DNA from: Microcoleus sp. GA_180221_E-2-1-MAG-45_12
GTDB lineage: Bacteria > Cyanobacteriota > Cyanobacteriia > Cyanobacteriales > JAAUUE01
Direction: 5' to 3'
NCBI GenBank assembly: GCA_020692245.1
Contig: JAIMKT010000027.1
Location: 10,288 to 47,175 of the forward strand
DNA length: 36,888 nucleotides
Each line of letters opens with the position of its first letter. The stretch's first letter is position 1. Both the position numbers and the translations under genes were made by a program. Below the pieces are notes generated by a model. It had not been told where the DNA came from, made no database searches, and was given only the letters and a program-made list of their open reading frames with translations. Of this stretch, positions 17,493 through 25,460 are shown in pieces.

Positions 17493-18686
17493 ATGTATAA
17501 AGCGTACAAATACAGAATCTATCCCACAAATGAGCAAGAAGTCTTGTTTGCCAAATCTTTTGGTTGTGCTAGATGGTTCTGGAACTACGCTCTAAACCTA
17601 TGCCAAGAAACCTATAAAGATACTGGCAAGGGACTATCTAGGGGATACATACAAGGTTTGCTACCAGCCCTCAAAAAAGAATACGAATGGCTAAAGGAAC
17701 CATATTCCCAATGCCTGCAAGTAGTAGCTCTAAACCTCTCTACTGCTTACAAAAACTTTTTTGATAAACGGGCAATGTTGCCAAAATTCAAATCAAAGCA
17801 TGGTCGGCAGTCAGTTAGCTATCCCCAAAACGTCAAGTTTGACGGTGACAAAATTAATCTACCTAAAATTGGCTTAGTCCACTGCCAACGTCACCGGGAC
17901 TTTGAGGGCGACATTAAAACTGTCACTGTATCCCGAAACCCTGATGGAAAGCATTTTGTTTCTGTCTTGGTTGACGATGGCAAAGAAAATCCCAGATTGG
18001 TTCCAGTAGATAAAGCTATTGGGATTGATGTAGGGTTAACTCATTTTGCAATTACCAGCGATGGGTCTAAGTTTGGCAACCCTAGGCATTTTGTCAAGCG
18101 TCAACGCAATCTAAAGCGCAAACAGCAAAAACTTTCTCGCAAAAAGAAAGGTAGTCAAAACCGCAAAAAAGCAAGATTAGTAGTGGCAAAAGTCCACTCC
18201 AAAATTGCTAGATGTCGTGAAGATTTTTTGCACAAGCTATCCCGCAAGATAGTTAACGAAAACCAAGTTATTGCAGTAGAAAATCTGAATATCAAAGGAA
18301 TGGTCAGGAATCATAATCTAGCCAAAGCGATTAGTGATGTTGGCTGGGGAATGTTCTGTACAATGCTTAAGTACAAAGCTGAAAGAGAAGGGAAACAATA
18401 CATCGAGGTTGATCGGTGGTTCCCTAGCTCCAAGGCTTGCCATGTATGCCTAAATCGAGTTGACAGCCTCAGTCTTGATATCAGGGCATGGACTTGTAAG
18501 CATTGCGGTACTCACCATGATCGTGATGTAAATGCGGCGATCAATATTAGAAATGAAGCCTTGCGGATTCTGGCATTAGGAACTAGTGCTTCTGTCTGTG
18601 GAGGGGATGTAAGTCGCTCTGGTAAAACTTCGGTTTTGTTGGACGCTATTCCCGTTGAATCAGGAAGCCCACGCTCTATCGCCTAG
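17493..18686 (+). CDS. tnpB: TnpB RNA-guided nuclease (IS200/IS605 OrfB), apparently intact
   Basis: 397 residues, ATG; no clear ribosome site. It begins 'MYKAYKYRIYPTNEQ', the classic OrfB N-terminus with a helix-turn-helix-like region. The RuvC catalytic triad is complete: Asp179 in 'GIDVGLTHFA', Glu263 in 'VIAVENLNIKGM', and Asp345 in 'HHDRDVNAAINI'. A zinc-ribbon lies between the last two (CHVC and CKHC pairs). A basic 'RNLKRKQQKLSRKKKG' bridge region is present. TnpB proteins cut double-stranded DNA next to a short TAM, guided by an RNA from the element's right end, and promote retention of the element. The last part of the gene overlaps the expected guide-RNA scaffold. TATAAT-like boxes occur at about 17456 and 17477 upstream. 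Confidence 0.93.
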   Translation: MYKAYKYRIYPTNEQEVLFAKSFGCARWFWNYALNLCQETYKDTGKGLSRGYIQGLLPALKKEYEWLKEPYSQCLQVVALNLSTAYKNFFDKRAMLPKFKSKHGRQSVSYPQNVKFDGDKINLPKIGLVHCQRHRDFEGDIKTVTVSRNPDGKHFVSVLVDDGKENPRLVPVDKAIGIDVGLTHFAITSDGSKFGNPRHFVKRQRNLKRKQQKLSRKKKGSQNRKKARLVVAKVHSKIARCREDFLHKLSRKIVNENQVIAVENLNIKGMVRNHNLAKAISDVGWGMFCTMLKYKAEREGKQYIEVDRWFPSSKACHVCLNRVDSLSLDIRAWTCKHCGTHHDRDVNAAINIRNEALRILALGTSASVCGGDVSRSGKTSVLLDAIPVESGSPRSIA

Positions 18687-18728
18687 CAGTGAGCGATGGG
18701 TAGTTCACGCAATATAGCCTGTGGTGGT
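18560..18728 (+). ncRNA. Putative omegaRNA (TnpB guide RNA), extent approximate
   Basis: Known TnpB guide RNAs come from the 3' end of tnpB through the right end, with the guide being the flanking DNA. Two hairpins are visible here: AAAAC-TTCG-GTTTT (18624-18637), a UUCG tetraloop, and the terminal ATCGC/GCGAT stem (18678-18697). If the element ends at 18708, the guide would start at 18709 (GCAATATAGCCTGTGG) and match the 3' end of the isoaspartyl peptidase gene. The 5' end is a guess. Confidence 0.45.
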
Positions 18729-19634
18729 TTCTAGAGGTAAATCTAAAGTATCACCGCTTTTTTCGCCGTCGTGATAGGCAGCAAATAGAACTTGGCTAGT
18801 TTTGCCCCAACCAATTCCCCCCTGAGCATCGAGGGCGATCGCCCCAAAATCCCGCTCATTATTTTTTGCTTCCGTAAAGGATTTCTCTAAGGCAGACTTT
18901 AAGGAAAAGCCGTCACTAACTCGGATCACAATTTTCGCTGCTAGACACTCTTCGAGAATATCTTCCCCAATGCCTGTACAGCTAACCGCCGCTAAAGAGT
19001 TGGCATAGTTCCCCGCCGGAGTTGCCGAATCACTCACCCGTCCGATCCGCTCAAAGCCCTTGCCCCCGGTGGAAGTTCCCACCGCAATCCGACCTTCTCG
19101 ATCGATGACTACCACGCCGATCGTTCCCCGTCCCGCATCTGGGTTATTCGCCACAACCCCCGCCATGGCTGACCTAAAGCCTTGATCTCGTTCAGCCATC
19201 CATTCATGCAAGCGAGTAGTAGTTAGGGGATTGTAGAGAGGAACCTGCAACTCCCTCGCCAGTTCTACTGCCCCATAATCAGAGAGGATGCGATCGCTGT
19301 GGTCTTGCAAAAACTGCGCTAAATCAATGGGATGTTGTACCCGTGAGACATTAATCACCCCACTAAAACGCTGCTTCACGCCGTCCATCAACGCTGCACT
19401 CATGCGAATTTGCCCATCGGCTTGCAATACCGAACCAGTCCCCGCATTAAACCTCGGTTCATCTTCTAGGTGATGACAACCCAACACCACCGCCTCGATC
19501 GCCGACATTCCCAACAACAATTGCTCAGAAACTATATGAACAATTTTGCCCAGAGCCTCCCGCACCGGAACTAAGCCACCCTTATCTTGGACAGAGTTAC
19601 CCGCCCCCCCGTGAATAATAACTTTTGGTTGCAT
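18705..19634 (-). CDS. iaaA: Isoaspartyl peptidase / plant-type L-asparaginase
   Basis: 309 residues; ATG start. An Ntn-hydrolase precursor that self-cleaves before a threonine; the nucleophile is probably Thr171 in 'AGRGTIGVVVID', followed by 'GTSTGGKGFERIGRVSD', the oxyanion and substrate region. The N-terminus 'KVIIHGGAGN' and 'FNAGTGSVL' fit the alpha subunit. The enzyme cleaves beta-Asp-X dipeptides, including beta-Asp-Arg from cyanophycin made by the cyanophycinase at 5957-6829, and has asparaginase activity. The TGA stop (18705-18707) lies inside the inferred right end of the TnpB element, so the element appears to supply the stop codon and part of the last sense codon. The protein still looks full length, ending in 'LETTTGYIA'. 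Confidence 0.93.
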   Translation of the reverse strand: MQPKVIIHGGAGNSVQDKGGLVPVREALGKIVHIVSEQLLLGMSAIEAVVLGCHHLEDEPRFNAGTGSVLQADGQIRMSAALMDGVKQRFSGVINVSRVQHPIDLAQFLQDHSDRILSDYGAVELARELQVPLYNPLTTTRLHEWMAERDQGFRSAMAGVVANNPDAGRGTIGVVVIDREGRIAVGTSTGGKGFERIGRVSDSATPAGNYANSLAAVSCTGIGEDILEECLAAKIVIRVSDGFSLKSALEKSFTEAKNNERDFGAIALDAQGGIGWGKTSQVLFAAYHDGEKSGDTLDLPLETTTGYIA

Positions 19635-19774
19635 TATATTTAGTTGCCTTGGTAGATGCCTTGATGTATTTTAGATTTGCTAGATTTGTCAATCAGATTT
19701 ATGAATAAACTTTTTGGACGCAAGCCTTGCGCCCCTACCTCTATAATCAGACTTGATATAAAGTACTTTCAAAA

Positions 19775-20812
19775 TTAATCATCTGCCGCTCCGAGGAAAT
19801 CATCTAAATCCTCCGGCACTTCATAATCATCACTGAGGGGTTCCTCTGGAGCAACTTCCAAAACCATCACGGCTGGCTGCCCTTGAGATTTTTCCCGGAG
19901 CTTTTCTCGATACTTCGCCGCCATTTCTTCAGCCATTTCGTAGACCAACTCCCGATTATTGATCATATCTCCGGGTTCCGGCTCCAACTGCTTCGTAGAC
20001 AAAGAAATTCGCCCCCGTTCTGCATCTAGATCAATAATCATCACCTTGACTTCATGGTTGACATCAAAAACACTGTGGGGTGTATCAATGTGATCGTGGG
20101 AAATTTCGGAAATGTGCAATAGACCACTAACTCCACCAATATCGATAAATGCGCCGTAGGGTTTAATGCCTCGCACCGAACCAATCACTACTTCCCCGAC
20201 TTCCAAACGATTCATTTTCTTCTCTACCAAAGCTCGACGATGGCTGAGGACGAGGCGATTACGATCTTCGTTTACTTCTAAGAATTTTAGGGGTAACTCT
20301 TCCCCAGTTAAGTCTTCCTTAGGCTTGCGAGTGCTGATGTGGGAGCCGGGAATAAAGCCCCGTAGTCCTTCAATCCGCACCAAGGCTCCGCCCCGATTTG
20401 TGGCAAATACCAAAGACCTGACCGTCGCATCTTCTTTTTGCAACTGCCGTACCCGTTCCCACGCCCGCATGTATTCAATCCGGCGAATAGACAGAGTAAG
20501 CTGCCCGTCTTCGTTTTCGTCAGTCAGAATAAAAAATTCTCTAGTCTCGTTCGATTGCAATATTTCTTCGGGATTGTCTACCCGATTGATAGACATTTCC
20601 TGAATGGGAATAAAAGCGGCGGTTTTCGCTCCAATATCAATTAAGGCTCCCCTCGGTTCGAGGCTAAAAACTTTACCAGGGACAATATCGCCGGGGCTGA
20701 AGTGATAGTCATACTTATCTAAAAGGGCTGCAAAGTCCTCTAGGGTAAAACCAATATCTTGGGTAATTGCTTTAGTAGTTACTTGTTTTACGGGTATTTT
20801 CTGGCTGACCAT
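19775..20812 (-). CDS. rps1A: 30S ribosomal protein S1
   Basis: 345 residues; ATG start. Three S1/OB-fold RNA-binding domains: about residues 38-108 ('GDIVPGKVFSLEPRGALIDI'), 125-190 and 207-275 ('VGEVVIGSVRGIKPYGAFID', 'GLLHISEISHDHIDTP'). Cyanobacterial and chloroplast S1 have three such domains instead of the six of E. coli, and the length fits. The tail is acidic. It helps load mRNA on the 30S subunit, which matters in cyanobacteria because many genes lack good Shine-Dalgarno sequences. It is divergent from apcA across a 584-bp gap. Confidence 0.95.
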   Translation of the reverse strand: MVSQKIPVKQVTTKAITQDIGFTLEDFAALLDKYDYHFSPGDIVPGKVFSLEPRGALIDIGAKTAAFIPIQEMSINRVDNPEEILQSNETREFFILTDENEDGQLTLSIRRIEYMRAWERVRQLQKEDATVRSLVFATNRGGALVRIEGLRGFIPGSHISTRKPKEDLTGEELPLKFLEVNEDRNRLVLSHRRALVEKKMNRLEVGEVVIGSVRGIKPYGAFIDIGGVSGLLHISEISHDHIDTPHSVFDVNHEVKVMIIDLDAERGRISLSTKQLEPEPGDMINNRELVYEMAEEMAAKYREKLREKSQGQPAVMVLEVAPEEPLSDDYEVPEDLDDFLGAADD

Positions 20813-21396
20813 GCGTATAGTTTTTTACTTAATCCTAATAATTTATATTTGGTGACGGAGCCTCCTGTCGTTGCGAATGCACGTGACCCAGTATGTAGCT
20901 TTAACCCCTAGGGACTGCGGTTCAAAGCAAACTTTAGGATTAGTTGGGCTGAATTAGTTTTAGATAAATTCTAATAAATATTTACTGACTAAATTTTACT
21001 AAACAATTTACTAACTAGGTTTACTAACTAAATTTGACGATGACGGGAGCTAGGTTAGGGGTTAGTCCCAACTGCCTATCATAGCTCATAATCACGGCAA
21101 AAAAGGAGGCAGCAAAAATCGGCGATCAAATTGTTCAGCGATCGAGAAATAGAATTGTCGGTAATTTTGGTAATGGCTGTGTAATTGTCGGGTAATTGCG
21201 GGGTAATTGCGAGTTAATTATGAGGCTTCCCATTAAGAAATATTACGAATAGATTTAGGAAAGGGGCAAGATACTAGAAAATAGTTTCCGTGAGTGATGT
21301 CTTCGCTGCTTCTTGAGATGAAAGTCCCTAGAGTCGGTTTGAAGATCGCTTTCTAACAAATAAAAATGATTACTACTTCTTGGAGGAATCCTATAC
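20813..21396. promoter_or_regulatory. Divergent promoter region between rps1A and apcA
   Basis: A 584-bp gap without a gene. It must contain the rps1A promoter (minus) and the strong apcA promoter (plus); I cannot place the -10 boxes securely. The only strong structure is the set of phased TAAT(T) repeats at 21171-21219. apcA has a good ribosome site, GGAGGA, ending about 9 bases before its ATG. Confidence 0.6.
21171..21219 (+). repeat. TAAT(T) elements at an exact 11-bp period upstream of apcA
   Basis: TAAT at 21171, then TAATT at 21182, 21193, 21204 and 21215. Flanks are similar (GTAATTGTCGG, GTAATTGCGGG, GTAATTGCGAG). Elements one helical turn apart lie on the same DNA face, which fits a cooperative regulator site or a bent segment. 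They lie 180-225 bp before the apcA start. Confidence 0.7.
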
Positions 21397-21882
21397 ATGA
21401 GTATCGTCACGAAGTCGATCGTGAACGCTGATGCTGAAGCCCGTTACCTCAGCCCCGGCGAACTAGACCGCATCAAAGGCTTTGTTTCTTCTGGAGAACA
21501 ACGCTTAAGAATTGCCCAAGTTATTGCTGATTCCCGCGAACGTCTTGTTAAGCAAGCTGGTAATCAGTTGTTCCAAAAACGTCCTGACGTTGTTTCCCCC
21601 GGTGGTAATGCCTACGGTGAAGAAATGACTGCGACCTGCCTCCGGGATCTAGACTACTACCTCCGTCTAGTTACCTACGGGATTGTTGCTGGTGATGTCA
21701 CCCCGATCGAAGAAATCGGTCTAGTTGGAGTCCGGGAAATGTACAAGTCCCTCGGTACCCCGATCGAAGGTGTGGCAGAAGGTGTCCGGGCGCTGAAGAA
21801 CGCTGCTGCCTCCCTGTTGTCTGGTGAAGATGCGGCTGAAGCTGGCTCCTACTTTGATTATGTGATCGGCGGTCTCCAGTAA
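21397..21882 (+). CDS. apcA: Allophycocyanin alpha subunit
   Basis: 161 residues, the exact family length; ATG with a GGAGGA site. It begins '[20 protein letters not shown]'. The phycocyanobilin is attached at Cys81 within '[16 protein letters not shown]'. The protein forms the (alpha-beta)3 trimers of the phycobilisome core that pass excitation to the photosystems. It is followed by apcB after 85 bp and by apcC, in the conserved apcABC order. The core-membrane linker gene apcE, often upstream of apcA, is not here; rps1A occupies that side in the opposite direction. Confidence 0.99.
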   Translation: MSIVTKSIVNADAEARYLSPGELDRIKGFVSSGEQRLRIAQVIADSRERLVKQAGNQLFQKRPDVVSPGGNAYGEEMTATCLRDLDYYLRLVTYGIVAGDVTPIEEIGLVGVREMYKSLGTPIEGVAEGVRALKNAAASLLSGEDAAEAGSYFDYVIGGLQ

Positions 21883-21967
21883 GAACTTAGAAAAGTAAGC
21901 AATTACCCTCAAGTTTTTCTTTTGTTATTCCCAATCACAATTAATAATTCAACTCAGGAAATAAATT

Positions 21968-22453
21968 ATGCAAGACGCAATTACCGCAGTTATCAATTCT
22001 TCTGATGTCCAAGGCAAATACCTAGACACCGCAGCTCTCGAAAAGCTCAAAGGCTACTTCAAAACTGGCGAACTTCGGGTTCGTGCTGCTTCCACCATCA
22101 GCGCTAATGCCGCTACGATCGTCAAAGAAGCTGTAGCTAAATCCCTCTTGTACTCTGATGTCACCCGTCCCGGCGGCAACATGTACACCACCCGTCGCTA
22201 TGCTGCTTGCATTCGTGATTTGGACTACTACCTCCGTTACTCTACCTACGCTATGCTAGCTGGCGATCCTTCCATCCTTGATGAGCGGGTTCTCAATGGT
22301 CTAAAAGAAACCTACAACTCCTTGGGCGTGCCTATTACTTCTACTGTTCAAGCTATTCAAGCTATGAAGGAAGTAACTGCTAGTCTAGTTGGTGCTGATG
22401 CTGGTAAGGAAATGGGCGTGTACTTCGATTACATCTCCTCTGGCTTGAGCTAA
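21968..22453 (+). CDS. apcB: Allophycocyanin beta subunit
   Basis: 161 residues; ATG. It begins '[20 protein letters not shown]'. The chromophore cysteine is Cys81 in '[16 protein letters not shown]', and the 'PGGNMY' segment carries the asparagine that is normally gamma-N-methylated. It pairs with ApcA in the phycobilisome core. A 230-bp gap with a long-range inverted repeat separates it from apcC. Confidence 0.99.
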   Translation: MQDAITAVINSSDVQGKYLDTAALEKLKGYFKTGELRVRAASTISANAATIVKEAVAKSLLYSDVTRPGGNMYTTRRYAACIRDLDYYLRYSTYAMLAGDPSILDERVLNGLKETYNSLGVPITSTVQAIQAMKEVTASLVGADAGKEMGVYFDYISSGLS

Positions 22454-22478
22454 GTCTAGAAGTATCTTTGTAAATAGT

Positions 22479-22608
22479 TTTGGTCTGGGCAGTTAGGTAT
22501 TGAGTTTTAGGTTATTGCAGACAATCTTTAGTTAGATAGAGTTTCGATAAACTAGGGCTTGGACTGGACTCCCAGACTGAAATATATACCCTAATACTCC
22601 AGACCAAA
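22479..22608 (+). other. Long-range inverted repeat in the apcB-apcC spacer
   Basis: TTTGGTCTGG (22479-22488) is the exact complement of CCAGACCAAA (22599-22608). In the apcABC transcript these could pair and enclose about 110 bases. There is no T-run, so RNA processing or stability is more likely than termination. apc operons are known to give both apcAB and apcABC transcripts. Confidence 0.5.
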
Positions 22609-22683
22609 CTCCCAAGAAATCCAAAAATACATAATATTTTTCACATACAGAATTTTGACTGTAAATTTAGGAGAATTCAGTCC

Positions 22684-22887
22684 ATGAGAATGTTTAAGAT
22701 TACCGCCTGTGTCCCCAGCCAGACCAGAATTAGAACCCAAAGAGAATTGCAAAATACTTACTTTACCAAGTTGGTTCCCTACGATAATTGGTTTAAAGAG
22801 CAACAACGCATCATGAAAATGGGCGGCAAGATTGTAAAAGTGGAATTAGCTACTGGTAAGCAAGGTACTAATACTGGATTACTCTAG
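22684..22887 (+). CDS. apcC: Phycobilisome core linker Lc7.8
   Basis: 67 residues, the family's length; ATG with AGGAG upstream. It begins 'MRMFKITACVPSQTRIRTQR' and contains 'YDNWFKEQQRIMKMGGKIVK', the CpcD-like linker fold. It caps the allophycocyanin trimers in the core cylinder and adjusts their absorption. It is the last gene of the apc operon and is followed by a clear terminator. Confidence 0.98.
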   Translation: MRMFKITACVPSQTRIRTQRELQNTYFTKLVPYDNWFKEQQRIMKMGGKIVKVELATGKQGTNTGLL

Positions 22888-23028
22888 TAAAAATATCCTT
22901 TGTAGTTAGGTCTGATGAACTAAATAATTGTTTGTACTAAAGGTTTGCAATAAAGCCAATGATGCCCTAGTTGAGCACGTTTAGAAATGATTTTGAATTG
23001 TGTGGATAAACTATAAATAAAAATTTTG

Positions 23029-23050
23029 GAGGTCTTGAGACCTCTTTTTT
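23029..23050 (+). terminator. Rho-independent terminator of apcABC, probably bidirectional
   Basis: GAGGTC-TTGA-GACCTC followed by six T (23045-23050). On the minus strand the same stem is followed by an A/T-rich tract, so it may also end the convergent methyltransferase transcript (stop at 23060). Confidence 0.9.
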
Positions 23051-23059
23051 GTTTGGCAA

Positions 23060-24196
23060 TTATTTGTTTTGAAAGTTATTCCAGAGATAATTAATTTTAC
23101 GGATAGCTTTTTGAAAAAAGTTGGGTTTAAGAATTACCAGCATGTCTTGATAGGTAGTGAAATCTTTGCGCCCACACCAAGAACCGTAATGTTTACTGAG
23201 GAGAGAAAAGCCTCGATCGCCAATCAAAGACGCAACGACTGGCTCTAGGAAACCTGTAGCATTTTCGGGCTTGTCTGGGTTATTTGTAATACAATCCCCA
23301 AGATCATAAACCAGATTTTGGGTACTCTTGCCAGCTTTGATGAGTTCCTGAGATTCTTCATTAACTAAAAAACAAGTAAATAAACAGCGTCCCCCCGGTT
23401 TTAGGACTCGTTTGATCTCATCGAAATAGTGGGAGATTTCATAGCCCCGCACGTGGGTAAACACAGAAGTTAGAAAGATGACATCAAAACTTTCATCGGG
23501 GTAGGGAAAGATAAAATCCTTGGCTTCCACATCTCCTGCCGGGTTATACCATTTATTATGAATATTGACTTTTTGAAATTGAAAGTTAGGAAATTGGGGG
23601 GTAATATTAGCTTGAGTCCACTGAATGAGGTTATCAATAATATCAAAACCTTCGTAGCGAGCGGTGGAGTTTAGGTAATAAGCAAGGACGTAGGCGAGGC
23701 GACCAACTCCACAACCAACATCAAGGACGTGATCCGTAGGTTTGAGGTCTGCATGTTGGATTAGATAGGAGAGAAATTCTAAGCCTACGGGTAAGAACGC
23801 CCCCCCAATGGTACTCATATCTTCTTGGCTGGGCAGGGGCAATGAAGGATTAACAATAGCCAGCATCGATTGACCATTTTCAGCACCAAGTTTGGGGACA
23901 ATCTCCACGAGGGTGTCTTTTAGGTCTGGGGTAGGTAGGGTATTTAGGGGAATTGTGATCCGAAATCTGGCGTTTTTTGCTTCGGGGATGTGGGGAAATG
24001 CTTCTTGTAATTTGGGACTGGGAAGATTTTTTTCTAGGTCAAAGGAATTAATTTTCTGGCCGCTAATCTTGATTTCAAAACTAGTGAGGGGTCGATCGAC
24101 CGGGGAGATTAACCAGCCAACTAATTTTAAGACTCCATCGTTGATATTGGTAATATTAAGCCAGCCTTTAACAGCAATGGGTCTGGTAGAGAGCAT
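23060..24196 (-). CDS. Class I SAM-dependent methyltransferase with N-terminal beta-rich domain
   Basis: 378 residues; ATG. The N-terminal 110 residues ('VKGWLNITNINDGVLKLVGW', 'LTSFEIKISGQKI') look like a beta-sandwich module of the kind found beside glycosyltransferases and methyltransferases of polysaccharide clusters. The methyltransferase domain shows motif I 'HVLDVGCGVGRLAYVLA', 'YEGFDIIDNLIQWTQAN', 'FPYPDESFDVIFLTSVFTHV' and 'IKRVLKPGGRCLFTCF'. This arrangement fits the type-11/type-25 methyltransferase group. The substrate cannot be told from the sequence; a sugar or cell-surface polymer is possible. No glycosyltransferase is nearby. Confidence 0.82.
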   Translation of the reverse strand: MLSTRPIAVKGWLNITNINDGVLKLVGWLISPVDRPLTSFEIKISGQKINSFDLEKNLPSPKLQEAFPHIPEAKNARFRITIPLNTLPTPDLKDTLVEIVPKLGAENGQSMLAIVNPSLPLPSQEDMSTIGGAFLPVGLEFLSYLIQHADLKPTDHVLDVGCGVGRLAYVLAYYLNSTARYEGFDIIDNLIQWTQANITPQFPNFQFQKVNIHNKWYNPAGDVEAKDFIFPYPDESFDVIFLTSVFTHVRGYEISHYFDEIKRVLKPGGRCLFTCFLVNEESQELIKAGKSTQNLVYDLGDCITNNPDKPENATGFLEPVVASLIGDRGFSLLSKHYGSWCGRKDFTTYQDMLVILKPNFFQKAIRKINYLWNNFQNK

Positions 24197-24263
24197 TTTC
24201 TGGATTCCTTAATAATAAATAGGCAAACAAAATTATTAACATTCTAAGACCACAGGGGAATTT

Positions 24264-24842
24264 ATGAAACTATACTTGATGCGCCATGGGATAGCGATCG
24301 AACGGGGTACTTATACAGAAGATGGCGATCGACCCCTTACGGAGGTGGGGATCAAAAAAACTCAACGGGTTGTCCAACAGTTACAGACATTAAATTTAAA
24401 TTTTGATCTAATTGTCACCAGTCCCCTAGTCCGGGCGCAACAAACGGCGGCGATCCTCCAGCAGCAATATCCCCATGTTCCCCTAGAAATTTCCGATCAC
24501 CTAGCTCCGGAGGGCAATTTACCAGATTTTTTAACTTGGTTATTTTCTGATCAGCAACCAGTTAATCAATCTTCTCCTCAAGCTGATGATCTTCAATCAA
24601 GTCATTCTCAGCCAAATAATTCTCAATCCTTGGGGAAAGATTCAAAAACTAGAGTCATAGCGATCGGGCATGAGCCAGATTTAGGAAATTGGGCAGAATT
24701 ATTATTGTATGGACAGATCAGGGGAGGAATTTTGCTCAAGAAGGCGGGGATTATTGGTTTAGAGTTGCCTGCCACAGGGGAGGCGATCGCCCAGAGTCAA
24801 CTGTTTTGGCTGACCTCTCCCAAGCTATTAGTTGTTGATTAG
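24264..24842 (+). CDS. sixA: Phosphohistidine phosphatase SixA
   Basis: 192 residues; ATG. The histidine-phosphatase RHG motif is residues 7-9 in 'MKLYLMRHGIAIERGTYTED'. Later come 'IVTSPLVRAQQTAAIL' and the second catalytic histidine in 'VIAIGHEPDLGNWAE', as expected for SixA. SixA removes phosphate from phosphohistidine in signalling or phosphotransfer proteins. Typical members have about 160 residues; this one carries a Gln/Ser/Asn-rich insert of about 35 residues before the second motif. Confidence 0.9.
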   Translation: MKLYLMRHGIAIERGTYTEDGDRPLTEVGIKKTQRVVQQLQTLNLNFDLIVTSPLVRAQQTAAILQQQYPHVPLEISDHLAPEGNLPDFLTWLFSDQQPVNQSSPQADDLQSSHSQPNNSQSLGKDSKTRVIAIGHEPDLGNWAELLLYGQIRGGILLKKAGIIGLELPATGEAIAQSQLFWLTSPKLLVVD

Positions 24843-24949
24843 TTCTTGAGACTTAATCTTGATTCCTCGCCATAAATTTACCTAGCACTGGGACAATTTT
24901 GTGGGAAAATGAAATCAATTTCTCATCCAATCAACTTTTTCCTGAACAC

Positions 24950-24975
24950 AACTGCATGAACGCAGTTACATTTTT
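24950..24975 (+). terminator. Possible weak terminator after sixA
   Basis: AACTGC-ATGAAC-GCAGTT (24950-24967) is a 6-bp stem followed shortly by a run of five T (24971-24975). It is short and the T-run is displaced, so the call is weak. Confidence 0.35.
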
Positions 24976-25027
24976 GATTATTTAGTTGAGACTATTATTT
25001 AAAACTTAAAATTTAAGACTTAAAATC

Positions 25028-25255
25028 ATGAAGGTTGGCGATCGTATCCGTGTCACTCAGTCTGTTATTATCTATCATCACCCCGCCCACAAGGGAGAAG
25101 GCTTCGATCTCAAAGGACAAGAGGGAGAAATTATTGCCGTAGTTACCGAGTGGCAAGGCAGACCCGTGAGCGCCAACTTCCCCATTCAAGTCAAATTTCC
25201 AGAGAGGCTCCGGGCGCACCTGCGAGAGGATGAGTTGGAGATAATTGAGGAATAA
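25028..25255 (+). CDS. ftrV: Ferredoxin-thioredoxin reductase, variable (alpha) chain
   Basis: 75 residues, as in other cyanobacteria; ATG. The SH3-like beta-barrel is recognisable from 'MKVGDRIRVTQSVIIYHHP', 'GFDLKGQEGEI' and the end 'AHLREDELEIIEE'. It partners the catalytic iron-sulfur chain FtrC, which is not in this window, and stabilises the complex that passes electrons from ferredoxin to thioredoxin in the light. It stands alone, with gaps of about 185-205 bp on both sides. Confidence 0.95.
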   Translation: MKVGDRIRVTQSVIIYHHPAHKGEGFDLKGQEGEIIAVVTEWQGRPVSANFPIQVKFPERLRAHLREDELEIIEE

Positions 25256-25460
25256 GTTTCGGGATGATTTAGAGATATTTAACAAGCCATCGCCAGCATT
25301 AAAAAATTACTAGAACATCTCTAAAAATTTACATGGCTAACCAGAAGATAAGAAAACCATTGATTCACTCTCATAATTTGGGATAGATAAATTTCAATGG
25401 TATGATTCTCGTAATATTCCTTAATTACAATAATTACAATTAAGTAAAGGCAGAATTCTT

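Larger units (their letters stand above)
17349..18708 (+). mobile_element. IS200/IS605-group element carrying tnpB only (left boundary approximate)
   Basis: The right end is inferred at 18708 from a terminal hairpin (ATCGC at 18678-18682 pairing with GCGAT at 18693-18697, extended by wobble pairs) followed by GTAGTTCAC, a pattern common at right ends of this group. The left end is not resolved; a hairpin at 17349-17376 is the best candidate. No tnpA transposase is present, so movement would need a TnpA supplied elsewhere. There are no terminal inverted repeats or target duplications, as expected for this group. Confidence 0.6.

Noticed and set aside
20860-20960. Possible tRNA ('GGTTCAAA' motif upstream of rps1A)
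   Set aside because: I could not fold a cloverleaf: no matching acceptor stem or anticodon arm.
20813-21396. apcE remnant upstream of apcA
   Set aside because: No linker-domain coding sequence in any frame; the region is non-coding.
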